From assembly GCA_002159065.1 (NCBI GenBank), contig LZRV01000087.1, positions 1 to 64,000 of the forward strand: a stretch of 64,000 bases of DNA. The letters run 5' to 3'. Below the pieces are notes generated by a model. That model saw nothing but the letters and a program-made list of their open reading frames with translations. It searched no databases and was not told the origin of the DNA. Source of the stretch: Paenibacillaceae bacterium ZCTH02-B3 (GTDB lineage: Bacteria > Bacillota > Bacilli > Paenibacillales > Paenibacillaceae). The translations under genes and the position numbers were made by a program. Every line of letters starts with the position of its first letter. The stretch's first letter is position 1. Positions 1 to 9,003 of this stretch are shown piece after piece.

Positions 1-2
1 TG

Positions 3-206
3 CGTGTCGGCATGGATGGACAAGTGTGGCTGTGGGATCAAGGGCGGGCCTGGCCTTGTGTGGAGACACAGGCCACACAGACCCCGGCGCCAACAACGGC
101 CAAAAAAGAAGCGGCGCCTGCGTCCCCGCGCAAGCCCGCTGCAAACCATCCCTGGAGAAAACCATTCTCCAGCAAGCAGTTACAGCGTAGCACAGCATCC
201 GGCTAG
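3..206 (+). CDS. Transposase C-terminal tail (5' truncated by the window)
   Basis: Only the last 67 codons are visible; the frame is open from base 3 to a TAG at 204-206. The visible protein starts with a short beta-rich stretch containing DGQVWLW, as in the C-terminal Mu-transposase/integrase barrel. A basic Pro/Ala-rich linker follows, and then the tail motif NHPWRKPF, which resembles the 'HPWR' tails of DDE integrase-type transposases. It is the only frame in the window that reads rightward and looks coding, which fits a mobile gene. A chance open frame cannot be fully excluded because the catalytic core is missing. Confidence 0.55.
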   Translation, partial: RVGMDGQVWLWDQGRAWPCVETQATQTPAPTTAKKEAAPASPRKPAANHPWRKPFSSKQLQRSTASG

Positions 207-245
207 TCTGCAAGAGGACGGGGGCTGTTTAATCAGCTATCATCC

Positions 246-291
246 CTGACATTTTCATAGAACAGTTAACCTGACATTTTCACAGACGCTT
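246..291. repeat. Two direct repeats at the IS terminus
   Basis: CTGACATTTTCA occurs at 246-257 and again at 271-282, and the similarity continues weakly for about ten bases (CATAGAACAGTT versus CACAGACGCTT). The 25-base period and the location just beyond the transposase stop suggest transposase-binding sites. Confidence 0.7.
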
Positions 292-313
292 GACAGAAAA
301 TCGACAACGGCAC

Positions 314-877
314 TCAGTTCCGGTTCACGGCCCGATTCCTGCCCCTTAGCGCCAACAGGAAAACAACCGGCATGCAGAGCATGGCGAGCGCGACGCCCAA
401 GGCGACGTCGTTCCACCCGACGACGCCTTCGTCAAGCAGCCTGTAGTAAGCATAAAGCGAATACGGCAGGACGATCAGCACCGCCGTCGTTACCCCCGGC
501 GTATACATGCGCAGCAAGACGGCCTGCCCGACATGCGTGAAAACATGCAGAAAATAAACGGCAAGCACCGCAAGATAGGGAAGATAGACGTCAAAGAACA
601 CCGCCGCGGCCGTCACGCCGAAAATGAACGTATAAAGCCACAGCACATCTTTTGCGAACTGTTTCGTATTCATCCGGAACGTGTCTCTCGGGAACCGCCG
701 GATATAGGGAGGCGTCCTTCCGAGCACGTGTTCCCCGTGCCTGGCCAGCCAGCTTTCGACCTTCAGGATTTCCTCAAAATCATGGAACACAAAGGTAAGC
801 GGCAAAAGCCACAGCACACTCGCCAGATCGATCCGCCCGTCCAACGCCGCCATCAGATCCGCGACGTTCATCCTCAC
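314..877 (-). CDS. HXXEE-family integral membrane protein of unknown function
   Basis: A 187-residue hydrophobic protein with about five predicted membrane segments. The motif HDFEE near residue 32 matches the HXXEE signature that defines this uncharacterised family; no activity is established for it. The chosen start is a GTG with AAGGGG six bases upstream; an ATG two codons later is possible. It lies 50 bases downstream of ribF on the same strand with no clear terminator between them, so it may be read through from that operon. In Bacillus subtilis rpsO and pnpA follow here, so this gene marks a local change of gene order. The next thing downstream is the IS end, 18 bases away. Confidence 0.8.
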   Translation of the reverse strand: MRMNVADLMAALDGRIDLASVLWLLPLTFVFHDFEEILKVESWLARHGEHVLGRTPPYIRRFPRDTFRMNTKQFAKDVLWLYTFIFGVTAAAVFFDVYLPYLAVLAVYFLHVFTHVGQAVLLRMYTPGVTTAVLIVLPYSLYAYYRLLDEGVVGWNDVALGVALAMLCMPVVFLLALRGRNRAVNRN

Positions 878-927
878 AGCGCCCCTTCCATGGCCGCAGG
901 TCTCCCCCGGGCGGCCGGCCGCGCCTT

Positions 928-1920
928 TTACGGTTCCTGGCGGCTCAGCGATCCCTGCAGCAGGGCCCGGGCCCGTTCCGCGTCGCGGCCGATTTGCCCG
1001 ACCAGCGCCTGTACCGAAGGGAACGGTTGCTCCGGCCGCAGGAAATGCCTGAGGGACACGATCATCTCGCGCCCGTACAGGTCGCCGGAAAAATCGAACA
1101 GATGGACTTCCACCCGTGGCGCGCCGTCCCCTCCCGCAAAAGTCGGACGGACGCCGACGTTCATCACGCCCGGCAGCGGCCGGTCCGGGCTTTCCCCCGC
1201 GAACCGCGCGATCACGGCGTATACTCCGCTTCGGGGAAGCACATACGGGTGCGAAAGAGACAGGTTGGCCGTCGGAAAGCCGATTTGGCGTCCCCGGCCG
1301 TCGCCGGCGACCACGACGCCCCGAAACTCGTAAGGCCGCCCGAGCATGCGCGCCGCTCCTTCGCAGTCGCCGGCTTCAAGGCGTTCGCGGATTTCCGAAC
1401 TGCCGGTCTTCACGCCGTCCGCCGTCACCGGCCGGATGACCCGGACGTCGATCCGCCCGTCCCCCGCGGTCCTTAAGGTTTCCGCATCTCCCGCTCCCCC
1501 GCAGCCGAACCGGAAATCGAAGCCGACCACGGCGGTCCGCACGCCCATGGGCAGGAGCAGTTCGCGGACGAAGCGTTCCGCCGGCACCCCCGCGAATGCG
1601 CGGTCGAATTGGATCACGTAGACAAGCCGGACGCCGAGCTCTTCGAGCAGGCGGATTTTGTCCTCCAGCGGCGTAAGCACCCGGACCCGTTCCGGGTCCC
1701 GGCCGAGCACGAGGCGGGGATGCGGATCGAAGGTGAGCACCGCCGGACGAAGCCCGCGCGCAAGACCGGTGCGGACGGCTTCGCGGATCACCTCGGCGTG
1801 TCCCAGGTGCACGCCGTCGAAAAAACCAATGGCCAGCGACAGCCCGTCTTCCCCATGCGGCGGACGCCAGGCGCCGGGACGGGCGAATACGGAAGAATAA
1901 GCGATGTTGTAGCGTTCCAT
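928..1920 (-). CDS. ribF: Bifunctional riboflavin kinase / FMN adenylyltransferase (FAD synthetase)
   Basis: Cytosolic enzyme of 330 residues that phosphorylates riboflavin to FMN and adenylates FMN to FAD. The N-terminal nucleotidyltransferase half shows GFFDGVHLGH at about residues 32-41 and the GFDFRFG segment. The C-terminal kinase half shows GFPTANL and the GVMNVGVRPTF stretch that binds the flavin. Length and domain order are normal for the family. It follows truB by 42 bases and is the last conserved member of the rimP-nusA-infB operon, as in other Bacilli. No FMN riboswitch is visible upstream. Confidence 0.97.
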   Translation of the reverse strand: MERYNIAYSSVFARPGAWRPPHGEDGLSLAIGFFDGVHLGHAEVIREAVRTGLARGLRPAVLTFDPHPRLVLGRDPERVRVLTPLEDKIRLLEELGVRLVYVIQFDRAFAGVPAERFVRELLLPMGVRTAVVGFDFRFGCGGAGDAETLRTAGDGRIDVRVIRPVTADGVKTGSSEIRERLEAGDCEGAARMLGRPYEFRGVVVAGDGRGRQIGFPTANLSLSHPYVLPRSGVYAVIARFAGESPDRPLPGVMNVGVRPTFAGGDGAPRVEVHLFDFSGDLYGREMIVSLRHFLRPEQPFPSVQALVGQIGRDAERARALLQGSLSRQEP

Positions 1921-1962
1921 GATGTCGTCCTCTCCTGCGGCACGTTCGCGTCGTCCGACGCT

Positions 1963-3135
1963 TCATCCGTCTTGCGGCCTGCCCATCACCTTGACGGGTA
2001 CGGCCGCGCCGCGCGCATGATCGAAACGAAAGATGCCGATGAATTCCCCTTCCTGCCCGTACAACCGGAAACGGTCCGCGTGCATGAAGCCGCCTTCAAG
2101 ATCGGCGGGGTCCAGCGCCCGGCCGTGCAGGGCGCCGGAAGCCGCGCGGCGGTTCGCGGTGACGGCGGGCAGATGGGTGAGCAGCCGGTCGCCCGGCAGC
2201 AGCACTTCCGCCAGGCGCCCCTCTTTCGCCAGAACGGCCAGCCGATCCAGGTCCACACAATGCTCCTTTTTCAATCCGGCGCTCTCCGTCCGCACCAGCT
2301 CCGCCATGGAAGCGGGCACGCCCAGCTTCCGCCCGATGTCGGCGCAAAGCGAGCGGATGTAGGTGCCCTTGGAGCAGCGGATCCGGAAGCGGGCCCGCGG
2401 CCGGGGAACCCCGGTCTCAACGTCCAGCGTCCGGATCTCGTGGATCGTGATCCGGCGCGGTTTCCGCTCCACCGTCCTGCCTTCCCGCGCGTATTCGTAA
2501 AGCCGCTTGCCGTCCACCCGGACGGCCGACACCATCGGCGGCAGCTGCTCCTGTTCGCCCTCGAAGGAAGCGATGGCCCGGCGGATTTCCTCCCCTGTCA
2601 GGGCGGAGGCGTCCGCTTCCTCAACCACGCGGCCCGTCAGGTCGTCGGTGTCGGTCGCCACGCCGAACACGACCACCGCTTCATAGCTTTTGGGCAGTTC
2701 CTGCAAAAATTCGACCAGCCGGGTCGCGCGACCGACGCACAGCGGCAGCACGCCGGTCACCGCCGGATCGAGGGTGCCCGCGTGGCCGATGCGGCGCACC
2801 CCGATGAGCCGCCGCGCCTTTGCCACCACGTCGTGGGACGTCCAGCCGGCAGGCTTCCAGACGCCGAGGACGCCTTCCGGCTCGGGGGACCCCGCCGGCC
2901 GCTCAACAGGCTGAGCGTTTCCCGGTCGTCCCGGCGCCCGATCCTTTCCCGGCCGCCCTTCCGGCTGTCCCTGTCCCCAAGTTCCCGGCAACCGTCCGGT
3001 ATCGGAATGTCCCGATGGTTGACCGGACAACCGCCCGCTTTCAGAACGCCCGGACGGTTGTCCCGACGGCTGCCCGTTTCCCGGCTGCTCCAACGGCTTT
3101 CCGTTTTCGTTCGGCTTTGAGCGGTTCCTGATCAT
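1963..3135 (-). CDS. truB: tRNA pseudouridine-55 synthase with an unusual N-terminal repeat tail
   Basis: Converts U55 of the tRNA T-loop to pseudouridine. The catalytic domain begins near residue 88 (GVLGVWKPAGWTS) and contains the catalytic-aspartate motif GHAGTLDPAVTGVL and the SKGTYIRSL motif; a PUA-like tail ends the protein. The start is the ATG at 3135, which overlaps the nrnA stop as ATGA. No start codon lies close to the catalytic domain, so about 87 extra residues precede it. This tail is rich in Gly, Pro, Ser and Arg and holds a 13-residue tandem repeat (SGQPSGRSESGRL then SGQPSGHSDTGRL at residues 24-49). Bacterial TruB proteins usually start at the catalytic domain. Confidence 0.95.
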   Translation of the reverse strand: MIRNRSKPNENGKPLEQPGNGQPSGQPSGRSESGRLSGQPSGHSDTGRLPGTWGQGQPEGRPGKDRAPGRPGNAQPVERPAGSPEPEGVLGVWKPAGWTSHDVVAKARRLIGVRRIGHAGTLDPAVTGVLPLCVGRATRLVEFLQELPKSYEAVVVFGVATDTDDLTGRVVEEADASALTGEEIRRAIASFEGEQEQLPPMVSAVRVDGKRLYEYAREGRTVERKPRRITIHEIRTLDVETGVPRPRARFRIRCSKGTYIRSLCADIGRKLGVPASMAELVRTESAGLKKEHCVDLDRLAVLAKEGRLAEVLLPGDRLLTHLPAVTANRRAASGALHGRALDPADLEGGFMHADRFRLYGQEGEFIGIFRFDHARGAAVPVKVMGRPQDG

Positions 3136-4166
3136 GATTCCTCCAGCGCGCTTTGCACCTCCGCCACCAGGCGGTCGATCGCCTCGGACAGCGGCGCCTC
3201 CAGGCGGCATCCGGCGGCGCGCACATGGCCACCCCCGCCGAACGCCCTGGCCACCCGCGCCACGTCCACCGTGCCGGCCGACCGGAGGCTGACCTTCACC
3301 GCCCCCTCGCCCATCTGCTTGAACAGGATGCCGACCTCGACGCCCTCCAGATTGCGGGGATACGTCACCAGTCCTTCCAGGTGTTCGTTGCCGGCCCCCG
3401 TTTCCCGAAGATCCTGTTCCGTTACCCACAACCAGGCGATCTTCCGGTCCGGGGTCAGCGAGAGGCGGGGCAGGGCGCGCTGCAGCATGTGCAGCTGCTC
3501 CAGAGAAATCCGTTCCAGCAGCGCCTCCGCCAATCCGGGGCCATCCGCTCCCCGTTCCAGCAGGAACGAGGCGATGGACATTACATAAGGAGTGGTGTTG
3601 GCGTACCGGAACCCGCCCGTGTCCGTCAGCAGGCCGGTGTAGATGGCATTGGCGATGTCCTTGTCCCATTCCACGTCCGCCGTCTGCAAGAGCTCAAACA
3701 TGATTTCCGCCGTCGCCGCAGCCTCGGCCCTGACCAGGTTCAGGGCGCCAAACCCCTCGTTGGTCGCGTGATGATCGATATTCAAAATTTCCGCGTCATC
3801 CGCGATCCACGCCGCGGCCCGGCCGATGCGGGCGAAGTCGGCGCAGTCGACGCAAACGACACGCCTGAATTTTCGCCCCGCCGGAAGGCCGTCCGCGACG
3901 ACAATCCGGTCGCATCTCCACAAATGGCGCATCCTCGACGGCACGGGTCCTTCGTTGTACATGCAAAACGACTTGCCGAGGCGCTCCAGCAGCCATCCGG
4001 CGGCCACCGTGGAGCTGATGGCGTCTCCGTCGGGCTGCTGATGGGAAACGATGAGAAAATCGTCATGCCGCCTCAAGAAAGCGACGGCATCCCGCAGCCG
4101 GCCTTCCCACTCCGGATTCGTTTCCGGAGGAGACAGGCGCAGGCCGGCGCCCGGATTCGGATTCAT
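3132..4166 (-). CDS. nrnA: DHH/DHHA1 bifunctional oligoribonuclease / pAp phosphatase
   Basis: A 344-residue DHH-family phosphoesterase like B. subtilis NrnA (YtqI), which degrades nanoRNAs of about 2-5 nucleotides and hydrolyses 3'-phosphoadenosine 5'-phosphate. Metal-binding motifs are visible: SHQQPDGDA near residue 41, a central VDCADF stretch, DHH within NIDHHATNEG, and the DHHA1 motif GGGGHVRAAG near the C terminus. The gene is translationally coupled on both sides by ATGA overlaps, with rbfA upstream and truB downstream. Its position between rbfA and truB is common in Firmicutes. Confidence 0.93.
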   Translation of the reverse strand: MNPNPGAGLRLSPPETNPEWEGRLRDAVAFLRRHDDFLIVSHQQPDGDAISSTVAAGWLLERLGKSFCMYNEGPVPSRMRHLWRCDRIVVADGLPAGRKFRRVVCVDCADFARIGRAAAWIADDAEILNIDHHATNEGFGALNLVRAEAAATAEIMFELLQTADVEWDKDIANAIYTGLLTDTGGFRYANTTPYVMSIASFLLERGADGPGLAEALLERISLEQLHMLQRALPRLSLTPDRKIAWLWVTEQDLRETGAGNEHLEGLVTYPRNLEGVEVGILFKQMGEGAVKVSLRSAGTVDVARVARAFGGGGHVRAAGCRLEAPLSEAIDRLVAEVQSALEES

Positions 4167-4528
4167 GGGGAACCTCTCTCCTGATTGATCTGCTTCAGCA
4201 GCTCCATGATGCGCTGACCGTGGTCGATGGAGCTGTCGAAACGAAATTCGATTTCCGGCGTCTGCCGGAGGCGGATGCGCCTGCCCAGTTCGGACCGCAG
4301 GAAGCCTTTGGCCTTCCCCAGCGCCTTAAGCGTCTCCGCCCGTTCTTCTTCGCTGCCCAATATGCTAAGGTAAACGCGGGCCAGCGACAGGTCTCCCGTA
4401 ACTTCGACCCCCGTGATCGTAACGAACCCGATGCGCGGGTCCTTCAGCTCCGTTCGGATCAAATCGCTGATTTCCTTTTTGATCTGTTCGCCAATCCGGC
4501 CGACCCGGTATCTGGCCATGCCCGTCAC
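4163..4528 (-). CDS. rbfA: 30S ribosome-binding factor A
   Basis: Small (121 residues) KH-fold factor that binds free 30S subunits and helps late 16S rRNA maturation and cold adaptation. The sequence matches the family along its whole length, including the N-terminal RVGRIGEQIKKEISDLI helix and the RLRQTPEIEF strand near the C terminus. It lies 19 bases after infB and overlaps nrnA by four bases, so it should be co-translated with its neighbours. Confidence 0.96.
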   Translation of the reverse strand: MTGMARYRVGRIGEQIKKEISDLIRTELKDPRIGFVTITGVEVTGDLSLARVYLSILGSEEERAETLKALGKAKGFLRSELGRRIRLRQTPEIEFRFDSSIDHGQRIMELLKQINQERGSP

Positions 4529-4547
4529 CTCGCCATCCCGGCAGAAC

Positions 4548-7217
4548 TTACGTTTCGACCGTTTCCATCACGGTTACCTCGATCCGGTCTCCCACCTGGA
4601 TGTCGTTGTACCTTTCCAGCGTAAGTCCGCATTCGTAGCCTTCGGGCACTTCCCGCACGTCGTCCTTGAACCTGCGGAGCGATTCGATCTTGCCCTCGTA
4701 AATGACGATGCCGTTGCGGACGAGGCGGGCGTCCGCGTTGCGGACCACCTTGCCGTCCGTCACGTAGCAGCCGGCGATCGTGCCCACCTTGCTGATCTTG
4801 AACGTTTCCCTCACTTCCGCGTGGCCGATCACTTTTTCGCGTTTCACCGGTTCGAGCATGCCCTTCATGGCCTGCTCGATTTCACTGATGACTTCATAAA
4901 TGATCCGGTGCAGGCGCACGTCGACCTTCTCCTGTTCCGCCATCGCCGCCGCGCCCGGCTCAGGCCGGACGTTGAAGCCGATGACGATCGCAGAGGAAGC
5001 GAGGGCAAGCTGGATGTCGGATTCGGTGATGGCGCCCACGCCGCTGTGGATGATCCGGACGCGCACGCCCTCGATGTCGATTTTCTCCAGTGCGCTCCTG
5101 AGCGCCTCCACCGAGCCCTGCACGTCTGCTTTCAAAATGACGTTGAGTTCTTTGATCTGGCCTTCCTTGATCTTGCTGAACAGATCGTCCAGCGTGACGC
5201 GATGCTGCTGCTGCAAGGCCGACTGGCGCGATTTGATGGCCCGTTTCTCGGCGATTTCCCGGGCTTTCCGTTCGTCCTCGAACACCATGAATTGGTCGCC
5301 CGCCTGGGGCACGTCGCTGAGCCCGGTGATCTCCACCGGCGTGGACGGTCCGGCTTCCTTGATCCGGCGGCCGCGGTCGTTGATCATCGCCCGCACGCGG
5401 CCGAATACGTCGCCGGCCACCAGGGCGTCGCCCACCTTCAGCGTGCCGTGCTGGACGAGCACGCGAGCCACGGGGCCCTTGCCCTTGTCCAGCTCCGCTT
5501 CCAGCACCGTGCCGCGGGCGCGCTTGTTCGGATTGGCCTTGTAGTCGTTCACTTCCGCGACCAGAAGGATCATTTCCAGAAGCGAATCCAGATTGGTGCG
5601 CTGTTTCGCCGACACGGGGACGTAAATGGTGTCGCCGCCCCATTCTTCCGGCACCAGGCCGTAGTTCATGAGCTCCTGCTTCACCCGGTCCGGATTGGCT
5701 TCCGGCAGGTCGATCTTGTTCACCGCCACAATGATGGGCACGTTCGCCGCCTTGGCGTGGTTGATCGCTTCCACCGTCTGCGGCATGACGCCGTCATCCG
5801 CCGCCACCACCAGCACGGTGATGTCGGTCACCTGGGCGCCGCGGGCGCGCATGGCCGTAAACGCCTCATGGCCCGGCGTGTCGAGGAAAGTGATCTTTTT
5901 CCCTTGCGCTTCCACCTGATAGGCCCCGATGTGCTGGGTGATGCCCCCGGCTTCGCCGGCCGCCACCCGCGTCTCGCGGATCGCGTCAAGCAGCGTCGTT
6001 TTCCCGTGGTCGACGTGGCCCATGATGGTCACCACCGGAGGCCGCGTCACGAGGGATTCCGGATCGTCCTGTTCCTCGATGGTTTCGAATTCGGTCTCCT
6101 CCACGGGGATCTTGACTTCCGTCTCCACCCCGAACTCGCTGGCCGTGAGCACGATCGTGTCCAGATCCAGCACCTGGTTGATCGTCGCGATGACGCCCAT
6201 CATGAGCAGCTTCTTGATCACTTCGGCCACGTCTTTGTGCAGCAGCTTCGCCAGCTCGCCGACGGTCATCTCGCCGCGCACGATGATCTTTTTCGGCGTG
6301 TTGTCGATCTTCTCGCGGGTCTGGGCGCCTTTCTCCCTGGCGTGTTTGCCCTTCCCCTTGCTCTTGAAGGCTTCCTCGAAGCGCCCGTCGTCCATGAAGC
6401 GCTTGCCGCCGTATTCGACGTCCTTGCCTTTGCGTCCGTGACCGCCGTCGCGGCCGCCCCGGGATTCGCCGCGTCTGTCGCGTCCGCTTTGCTGCGCCGT
6501 TACCTGCGGAGGCGGAGCGGGAATGACCATGCGGCCGCGGCCGGGACCGCCCGGTCCGCGCCCGCCGCGGCCCTGCGGCCGGCCGCCCCGGTCACCCCGG
6601 TCGGGCCTGTCGCCGCGTCCCGCCGGCTGCGGCCGGTCGCCGCGGGGAGCGGGGGCCGCTCCGGCGCCCTTCGCGCGGTCGTCGGTTTTCGGCTGCGCCG
6701 CGGGCGCCGCGGAAGCGGCGGGACGTTGAACCGTCTGCGCTGCAGACGCCCTCTTGTCCCGCGCGTGAGGCTGCGCCGGAGCCGCGCCGGCCGGTTTTGC
6801 CGCCTGCGCCTGGCCCTGCGGTTGCGGCCGCGCAGCCGCGGAGGCCTGCGCCGTCTGGCGCTGCCGGTCCTCCTTCGGCCGCGCCGGCGCGGCGGGACGC
6901 TGGTAGACCGGCGTGTCCTGCTGCGCCTGCGCGGCCTGCTGGGCCTTGCGGGCCGCTTCGGCGGCAGCCTTGGCCTTGGCGGCCTGCTGCGCCGCCTGCT
7001 GGGCGGCCATGCGCGCCGCGGCCCTTTCCCTCACCTGCTGGAAAAATCGCTCCACCGCCTCGATCATATGGTCTTCCATGACGCTCATATGGTTGTTGAC
7101 GGGGACGTTCATCCGCTTGAGGATCGTAATGATTTCCTTGCTGCTCATGCTGAGCTGCTTGGCGTATTCGTATACGCGAAGTTTATCTTTGGTTTCCTTC
7201 GTTTCCTGTTTGCTCAA
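4548..7217 (-). CDS. infB: Translation initiation factor IF-2
   Basis: GTPase of 889 residues that brings fMet-tRNA to the 30S subunit and promotes subunit joining. An IF2-N domain ([17 protein letters not shown], residues about 12-28) is followed by a long disordered region (about 62-290) of Ala/Gln-rich, then Arg/Gly/Asp-rich sequence. A second IF2-N domain lies near 309-365. The GTPase domain follows, with GHVDHGKT (400-407), DTPGHEAF and NKIDLP; domains II-IV complete the protein. The start [10 protein letters not shown] is 35 bases inside the end of ylxQ. The linker is longer than in B. subtilis IF2 (716 residues) but such expansions are usual in high-GC relatives. Confidence 0.97.
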   Translation of the reverse strand: MSKQETKETKDKLRVYEYAKQLSMSSKEIITILKRMNVPVNNHMSVMEDHMIEAVERFFQQVRERAAARMAAQQAAQQAAKAKAAAEAARKAQQAAQAQQDTPVYQRPAAPARPKEDRQRQTAQASAAARPQPQGQAQAAKPAGAAPAQPHARDKRASAAQTVQRPAASAAPAAQPKTDDRAKGAGAAPAPRGDRPQPAGRGDRPDRGDRGGRPQGRGGRGPGGPGRGRMVIPAPPPQVTAQQSGRDRRGESRGGRDGGHGRKGKDVEYGGKRFMDDGRFEEAFKSKGKGKHAREKGAQTREKIDNTPKKIIVRGEMTVGELAKLLHKDVAEVIKKLLMMGVIATINQVLDLDTIVLTASEFGVETEVKIPVEETEFETIEEQDDPESLVTRPPVVTIMGHVDHGKTTLLDAIRETRVAAGEAGGITQHIGAYQVEAQGKKITFLDTPGHEAFTAMRARGAQVTDITVLVVAADDGVMPQTVEAINHAKAANVPIIVAVNKIDLPEANPDRVKQELMNYGLVPEEWGGDTIYVPVSAKQRTNLDSLLEMILLVAEVNDYKANPNKRARGTVLEAELDKGKGPVARVLVQHGTLKVGDALVAGDVFGRVRAMINDRGRRIKEAGPSTPVEITGLSDVPQAGDQFMVFEDERKAREIAEKRAIKSRQSALQQQHRVTLDDLFSKIKEGQIKELNVILKADVQGSVEALRSALEKIDIEGVRVRIIHSGVGAITESDIQLALASSAIVIGFNVRPEPGAAAMAEQEKVDVRLHRIIYEVISEIEQAMKGMLEPVKREKVIGHAEVRETFKISKVGTIAGCYVTDGKVVRNADARLVRNGIVIYEGKIESLRRFKDDVREVPEGYECGLTLERYNDIQVGDRIEVTVMETVET

Positions 7218-7539
7218 TATTCTCCACCTCCGTTGGTTCGGTCCAACCTCCGCGAATCAGATCGGCGAGACCCCGGTCGGTCACGGCGAGCAGCACGCGC
7301 TCCGGCTTGCCGACCGCCGCTCCGAGTTCATATCGGCTGTATCCGGTGAGCAGGGGCACCGCCCTGCTGCGGCATTTGTCCTCGACCACTTTTCGCGTCC
7401 GCGCGGAAGCGTCCGCCGCGATCAGGACCAGACAGGCCGTTCCCGAGCGGATCGCCTCCAGCACGCCGTCTTCGCCGGTGACGATCTTGCCGGCGCGCAT
7501 CGCCAGGCCGATCCGTCCCAGCGTCCTATCCGTCGTCAT
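7183..7539 (-). CDS. ylxQ: L7Ae-family ribosomal-like protein YlxQ
   Basis: Small RNA-binding protein of the L7Ae/L30e/S12e family, 118 residues from the ATG at 7539. The [18 protein letters not shown] start and [21 protein letters not shown] core are typical. This start overlaps the end of rnpM by 14 bases; an in-frame extension to 7602 lies wholly inside rnpM and adds residues not conserved in the family. It sits between rnpM and infB as in all Bacilli. Its precise RNA target is not established. Confidence 0.88.
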   Translation of the reverse strand: MTTDRTLGRIGLAMRAGKIVTGEDGVLEAIRSGTACLVLIAADASARTRKVVEDKCRSRAVPLLTGYSRYELGAAVGKPERVLLAVTDRGLADLIRGGWTEPTEVENIEQTGNEGNQR

Positions 7540-7843
7540 CGTCGTCCGCACGCTCCTTGCCGGCGGCAAATTCGTCTTCCACGCGGATGAATTCCGCCTC
7601 AAGCCGGTCGTAGATGGCCGGTTCCACCGGCACTTTGAGCGCCCGTTCGAACGCCTTCGTTTTCTTGGCGAGCTTGAAGCAACTGGCCTGGCCGCACAGG
7701 TACGCGCCCCTGCCCGCTTTTTTCCCCGTCAGGTCGATTTCGATTTCCCCCTGGGGCGTGCGGACGATCCGGATCAGTTCCCGCTTCGGCATCATCCGCT
7801 GGCAGGCGACGCACTTGCGCTGCGGAATCTTGCGCGGTCTCAA
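7526..7843 (-). CDS. rnpM: RNase P modulator RnpM (YlxR)
   Basis: A 105-residue YlxR/DUF448 protein. The family signature RKCVACQRMMPKRELIRIVR is near the N terminus and GRGAYLCGQASCF in the middle. The B. subtilis protein has been reported to bind the RNase P RNA and modulate its activity. The start is a TTG at 7843, supported by GGAGG eight bases upstream. An acidic tail (DDDDDG) ends the protein. It follows nusA by 33 bases in the rimP-nusA operon. Confidence 0.92.
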   Translation of the reverse strand: MRPRKIPQRKCVACQRMMPKRELIRIVRTPQGEIEIDLTGKKAGRGAYLCGQASCFKLAKKTKAFERALKVPVEPAIYDRLEAEFIRVEDEFAAGKERADDDDDG

Positions 7844-7876
7844 GGCACTTCCCTCCCGTTTGCCGCCCGGGACGCG

Positions 7877-8977
7877 TCAGGAGTCGATGGTGACGCCGTC
7901 CTGGTGCATCGTTTCGCCGGAGGCCCGCTGCCGTCCGAACTCCTCCTCGGCCTGCGACTCGCTCTTGATGTCGATCTTCCATCCGGTCAGCTTGGCCGCA
8001 AGACGGGCGTTCTGGCCCTTGATGCCGATGGCCAGCGACAGCTGATTGTCGGGCACGATGACCCGCGCCGTCTTTTCTTCCGGGAAAACGATCACTTCCA
8101 GCACCTTCGACGGGCTGAGGGCGTTGGCGACATATTCCTCCGGATTTTCCGACCAGCGGACGATGTCGATTTTTTCGCCCCTGAGCTCGTTGACCACCGT
8201 CTGTACCCGCGTGCCTCTGGGCCCGACGCAGGCGCCGATGGGGTCCACCTCGGGGTTGCGCGAATAGACCGCAATCTTGGAGCGCTGGCCCGCTTCGCGG
8301 GCGACGGAACGAATCTCCACCGTGCCGTCGAAAATTTCCGGAACCTCCAGTTCAAACAGCCGCTTGAGCAGCCCGGGGTGCGTGCGGGACAGGATGATCT
8401 GCGGGCCTTTGTTCGTATTCTCCACCTTGACGATGAACGTCTTCACCCGGTCGCCCTGCTTCAGGCGGTCGCCGGGCATCAGTTCGGTGAGGGGCAGGAT
8501 CGCTTCCGCCTTTCCGAGATCGACGTACAGGTTGCGCTGGTCCGCCCTCAATACGATGCCCGTGACGATGTCCTGTTCCTTGTCGACGAAGGCGTTATAA
8601 ATCAGTCCGCGTTCCGCCTCGCGGATGCGCTGCGTGACCACCTGCTTGGCCGTCTGCGCCGCGATCCGCCCGAAATCGCTGGGCGTGACTTCGATTTCCA
8701 CGATGTCGTCCAGATTGTAAAGGGGGTTGATGCTGCGCGCCGCCTCCAGCGAAATCTCCAGGCGCGGATCGAACACTTCCTCCACGACGGTCTTGCGCGC
8801 GAACACCTTGATCTGGCCCGTGGTCCGGTTGATGTCGACCCGCACGTTCTGCGCCGTGCTGAAATTTCGCTTGTAGCTGGAGATGAGAGCCGCTTCGATC
8901 GCTTCGATCAGCACGTCCTTGCTGATCCCTTTTTCGCGCTCGATTTCGGCCAGCGCTTCGATCAACTCCTTGCTCAT
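7877..8977 (-). CDS. nusA: Transcription termination/antitermination factor NusA
   Basis: RNA polymerase-binding factor of 366 residues that modulates pausing, termination and antitermination. The order is the N-terminal polymerase-binding domain (MSKELIEALAEIEREKGIS), an S1 domain, then two KH domains (GACVGPRGTRVQTV and GIKGQNARLAAKLTGW). It lacks the C-terminal acidic repeats of the E. coli protein, as usual in Bacilli. The ATG at 8977 is chosen; a TTG four codons upstream touches the AAAGGAGG ribosome site and cannot use it. Confidence 0.96.
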   Translation of the reverse strand: MSKELIEALAEIEREKGISKDVLIEAIEAALISSYKRNFSTAQNVRVDINRTTGQIKVFARKTVVEEVFDPRLEISLEAARSINPLYNLDDIVEIEVTPSDFGRIAAQTAKQVVTQRIREAERGLIYNAFVDKEQDIVTGIVLRADQRNLYVDLGKAEAILPLTELMPGDRLKQGDRVKTFIVKVENTNKGPQIILSRTHPGLLKRLFELEVPEIFDGTVEIRSVAREAGQRSKIAVYSRNPEVDPIGACVGPRGTRVQTVVNELRGEKIDIVRWSENPEEYVANALSPSKVLEVIVFPEEKTARVIVPDNQLSLAIGIKGQNARLAAKLTGWKIDIKSESQAEEEFGRQRASGETMHQDGVTIDS

Positions 8978-9003
8978 GTGCCGTTGCAACCTCCTTTCAT
9001 GGT

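Larger units (their letters stand above)
1..295 (+). mobile_element. Right-hand end of an insertion sequence, cut by the window edge
   Basis: This stretch holds the tail of a transposase-like reading frame (to 206) followed by a terminus that contains two copies of CTGACATTTTCA. Read inward from position 295 the end starts TGTCAA and meets TGTCAG-type repeats, an arrangement of repeated transposase-binding sites seen at the ends of IS21-like and related DDE elements. The proposed boundary at 295 leaves only 18 bases to the stop codon of the next gene. Family assignment is from memory of such termini and is not certain; the left end lies outside the window. Confidence 0.6.

Noticed and set aside
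1-313. A degraded rpsO or other ribosomal gene downstream of ribF
   Set aside because: No S15 motif is found in any frame; the sequence fits an IS end.
4413-7349. A 978-codon open frame on the plus strand opposite infB
   Set aside because: It is the mirror of a well-conserved gene in GC-rich DNA; its composition (His, Arg, Asp, Leu runs) and lack of motifs or a ribosome site mark it as a shadow.
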